A DNA stretch of 56,520 nt. Source: Amanita rubescens. Taxonomy: Eukaryota; Basidiomycota; Agaricomycetes; Agaricales; Amanitaceae. A program made the position numbers and the translations under genes. A model generated the notes under the pieces. The model made no database searches. It had not been told where the DNA came from and was given only the letters and a program-made list of their open reading frames with translations. Numbering within the stretch: the first letter of the stretch is position 1; each line of letters starts with the position of its first letter. This document shows, piece by piece, positions 53,225 through 56,520 of this stretch. Location of the stretch: the NCBI GenBank assembly GCA_015039365.1, contig WION01000336.1, positions 1 to 56,520 on the forward strand, in the 5' to 3' direction.

Positions 53225-55425
53225 TTAATCCAATCTTTCCAGTCTCCTGTACCCGTCCGTCTCCGCAGTAATAAACCTCCTGAAGGCCCAGAACACCACC
53301 AGGCAACCGCCCGCAACAAACATCAGACTCATCAACGCATGTTCTGAAACGTAACTTTGGGCGTTTATGAGACCACCACTCAATGTCTACAAGATTCAAC
53401 TTAGTTAGTTCATATAAAAGGATGAGAAAACGCGACAAACCCGTGCCAATCTCTCAACTCCACTCTCAGAATGCTGATAATCCAATTTTCCATCAACAAT
53501 GTCTTGAACGACATCCAACAGCCTCTTTGACAGTTGGATCGGGTTACCTTGCGAATCCCGGTTCCAGTAAATCAACCGCTGCATGACATGCATCAAAAAG
53601 ATCCGAAGTTCAAGGAAAAACACACAACACAAACCTTGTGATCGGTAATAACAACTTGTACATCCGCCAATGCCGTAGCGCCCTCGTCATACTCAATCGC
53701 ATACATACTCTTTATCCAATCACTCCACTTATCCGCATCCATCCACGCAAACACAACTTCCCTTTCCTTCCGCTCCTTCTTCACTTTGAGCCCCTTTCCA
53801 AACCGCGCTTTCGGCGCGGTGGACTGTGCCCGCCCAGTCCCGGCTGTTCTAGACTTCCACATCGCGACGAGGTCGCCTATCCTCTTTTGAACTTTGCCCT
53901 CCATCTTTTGCGGGACGGCAGCGATGACGACGAGTGGTTCCTCCGGCGCGGTCATCACCTCTTGGAACGTGTCTTGCGAAAGTTCGAGGGAGGTGGGAAG
54001 GCGGTGTGTTCGTAGCCAAGTTGACAGCTCGTTATTGGGGGCGCGGATCTGCTGCGCGAGGGTGGGGTTGTCTGAGCCTGCGGGTGGGTAGAGATGGGAG
54101 GACAGGAAGATGGAGGAGGGTGTTTTGTACTCGTGATCCTTCAGCGCGATGATCGCCCATGGAGACGAAGAGACTCCGTATTGGCGGACAAGTTCAGGTT
54201 CGTAAGTGTAAAAGACGGAAGGTTGGCCGAGAAGAGAGGACGCGACATCTTTGAATCCGTTCTGTGAGCGTCGAGAGTTAGTTCAGAGTTGAATAAGATG
54301 TCTGGAATGGGACATACGAGAGTCTCTTGGGTAGGGTGTCTTGTGAACAGGAGCAAGTATACGACGTCTTGCTCGTTAACTTGATTCTTCAAGTCATCTA
54401 CCGATTTCAGGCGACGCAGTGGACTAGAAAAAACTTTTAAAAACGGAATAACTCGCTTAAAAGATGAATGCTTACGGTGCAGAAGCCTTCTCAACGAATG
54501 AGACGAGTTGGTCAAACTTCCTGCCACCCTTATATTCCGTCACGCCCTCGGTTCCTAAAAACAACAGCGTCGGGTATGCTTCCACCTTGGACTTTTTACA
54601 CAAGTCGCCGTGGTCTTCGCAATTAATTTCTGCAATGGTGACGTGTCCATTTTGCATGGCTTTGGCGACTTGAACCCAAGTTGGGGCTAGTTTCTTGCAG
54701 TGGCCACACCACGGTGCGAAGAATTTGACAAACATAGGTCCTTGAGCGCGCGTCGAGTTAAAGTTTGATGGGTCTAGAGACAGAACTTTGCCGGAGGGAT
54801 TAAGCGTTGGAAAATGCGGTTCATGTTCAGAGTCCAGCTCAGCGACGGACTTAGAGTCGGGTTTGGAGGGAGGGGTCGGAGGGGTTTGAGGGGTTGGCGG
54901 CGGCGTAGTAGGAGCATGTTTCTTGAGGAAGTCCTTGATAATTGGCAAGTCTCGATCGCCGTCGAAGGTCTGGACAAGTGCTCCGGAGTTGAACAGTTTC
55001 ATTTCTGGGTATCCTTCGACTCCATTTTCTTGGCACAAATCTATGATAGAACAGGTTTAGCGGCCATGCTTCCCCATAGAGACCTTGGACTGACCGCCAT
55101 GCACGGCGCAATTGACCGTTGCCAACTTGACGTGGGGCATCTCAGTAAGCGCATCTCGTACCAAATTCTTCCAAGTGGGCGCAAACTTGCGGCAGTGGTG
55201 ACAGAAAGGCGAAAAGTGTTCAATGAACCAGAAGCCGTCTGAAACAGTCTGCTTGAAGTTCTCGGGTGTGAGTTCGAGAATCTCGATTCCGGGGGTTTCG
55301 ACGGGGGCTGCGCGCGCTACGAGCTCGGCGCCTCGAGCAAAAAATGCTCGAGATTGGAGATCCACGCAGAGGAAAAGGAGCGAAGATAGGATGAGGGACG
55401 AGGGAAGATGTGATAGAATGAGCAT
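53225..55425 (-). CDS. Membrane-anchored protein disulfide isomerase-like protein (6 exons)
   Basis: It catalyses or chaperones disulfide bonding in the ER. Exons 55425-55095, 55040-54476, 54423-54318, 54261-53635, 53578-53441 and 53386-53225 sum to 1929 nt, 642 aa. There is a signal peptide (LPSSLILSSLLFLCVDLQS). The first thioredoxin domain has the active site FCHHC (SPFCHHCRKFAPTW). A Pro/Thr-rich linker (PTTPPPTPQTPPTPPSKP) leads to a second domain with the classical WCGHC (APWCGHCKKLAPTW) and the cis-Pro motif EAYPTLLFL. A long non-catalytic region follows. A transmembrane helix near the C terminus (LMSLMFVAGGCLVVFWAF) is followed by a basic tail (RRFITAETDGYRRLERLD). The layout fits TMX3/Eps1-type membrane PDIs. 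CHHC in place of CGHC would tune its redox potential. All junctions are in phase. Confidence 0.9.
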
Positions 55426-55657
55426 AAAGACTTAAAGTTACAGTGGCGATGCAGTTGGTAACCGATTTTCTAATCAAACCTCCACGTCACCCAGCTAATC
55501 TAATCAGAACTGCGCTCGTAGGTAATCTAAGTTAGTAATCGAAACTTTCAGTATCAACGCCGTGTTAGCCTGAAACGCAATTATCACGTTCTTGCAACTC
55601 CTACAACTGTCGCTGGCAAATCTGATTTATTAGTAGCGTATGCCGTGTAGATCAAGG
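55426..55657. promoter_or_regulatory. Short intergenic region
   Basis: It contains the promoter of the PDI-like gene on its left side and the 3' flank of the partial F-box gene on its right. Nothing else is seen. Confidence 0.4.
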
Positions 55658-56520
55658 CTAAAGTTTAATATCGATGCCCGCCTCCTTCAACTTTGCAATA
55701 GCCTCCTCAGACTCTCGTTTTTCATCTTTGCCACCGTGCCTGATATAAATTGATACGTCCTTTATAATAGTGATATCTTCCCTCCAGCTACGACTATTTT
55801 CAATCAACGCATTGACTGTTTTCATGCGTGTTTCCACCATACGGAGCACCTCATTGGTATCACAATCGATACGGCGGAAGTCCAAATTCGTGAGAAATCG
55901 TCCAAGAGTGCCACTTGATATACCAATGATAGCTGGGTCGTCCAATATAGCATCACCTCTAACTGAAAGCGTGCGGAGCATAGGTGCATTCCGTAAAATA
56001 GAAGAGATCGATAGGGGAAAATTGTCGAGTTCGAGCTCTTCAAGTCGTTGTATATTATATTGTCGCTTAATAATCTCGAAGCTTCCGGCTGCCCAGGAGC
56101 CATATACATGCAGCTCGAGCTTGATGAGGGAAGGGCATGTGAAACTGTGCAGAATCACATTAAGATCTGTGCCCCCTTCCACGTCCTCGCTAACTGTCAG
56201 GCAGAAGTCCCGTAAAGAAGGCATGGTTAACTCCTCTAAGGTGTCAATTTGAAACTTCCGTATCTCTAAGTTGAGCACTTGCAGGTTTGAAGTCTGGTGC
56301 AAGATTTCGATAAGGGGTTGCAAATTCGCTACAAAATCGAGATCCAGGATTGTAGCTGGCTCCATGGAAAAGTTGGAGAGAGTTTACCAAGCCAGACATC
56401 TAACTCGTCACCGTAAATCGTTAGAGATCGAAGTCGGGTGATAAGATAGTGCGGATCATCCATGTTTATGTTCAGCTGGCCCTCGGGAAGTGTGAGATCG
56501 AGGCTCAAATCCATTAGATC
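55658..56520 (-). pseudogene. F-box protein paralog 4, C-terminal part, frameshifted, cut by window edge
   Basis: The frame 56365-55658 encodes LRR-like text ending like paralogs 1-3, including DDPAIIGISSGTLGRFLTNLDF and the tail SWREDITIIKDV. The upstream part (56514-56329) is in another frame. It carries YLITRLRSLTIYGDELDVWLGKLSPTFPWSQLQS, which aligns with the preceding region of the paralogs. The two frames meet at about 56340, where CTACAATCCTGGATCTCGAT changes register by one base. The F-box itself lies beyond the window. A true frameshift or a sequencing error could explain the break. Confidence 0.75.

Noticed and set aside
1..56520. tRNA, rRNA, CRISPR array or bacterial operon signals
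   Set aside because: None were seen; the window is eukaryotic with intron-rich genes. I did not compute RNA folding, so small non-coding RNAs cannot be excluded.

Overview
This is a eukaryotic window, almost certainly a basidiomycete of the Agaricomycetes (mushroom-forming fungi). The evidence is gene structure (many exons, introns of about 45-55 nt, GT-AG with a few GC-AG) and content: Plavaka and KDZ transposases, DUF6698 and DUF6535 proteins, and an expanded F-box family. I joined exons by eye and checked that the summed exon lengths keep one reading frame for nine genes: both Plavaka transposases, the DUF6698 protein, a small acidic protein, KDZ, a serine peptidase, a P450, a coilin-like protein and a thioredoxin-fold protein (a DUF6535 gene also closes).

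The left two thirds (1-36 kb) is accessory, transposon-rich DNA. It holds the 3' part of a LINE ORF1 relic (1-800), a JmjC-like gene (1364-2419) with a three-unit tandem repeat upstream, repeated fragments of a TBC Rab-GAP gene, a Plavaka transposase gene (8003-12330), a broken BiP/Kar2 HSP70 gene (16.3-18.2 kb) and another decayed gene. From 20171 to 28687 lies a second Plavaka element with both terminal inverted repeats. It carries a 1319-aa transposase, a divergent spliced DUF6698 gene and a 145-aa spliced acidic gene. It sits inside an array of about 120-bp AT-rich repeats, next to a 5'-truncated KDZ transposase (28885-31292). Two LINE ORF1-type retroelements follow (32387-34247 and about 34264-35282); the first has a 13-bp target duplication and an A tail.

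The right third (36.7-56.5 kb) looks like normal gene space. It has three tandem F-box paralogs and a fourth, frameshifted and cut by the window edge, a secreted TAP-type alpha/beta-hydrolase peptidase, a cytochrome P450, a coilin-like nuclear protein divergent from a DUF6535 membrane protein, and a membrane-anchored protein disulfide isomerase relative. A shortened copy of the coilin-like gene lies 5 kb from its source.

The most interesting structure is the complete Plavaka element with two extra genes. A degenerate copy of its small acidic gene also lies downstream of the first Plavaka transposase, which argues that this gene travels with the family.
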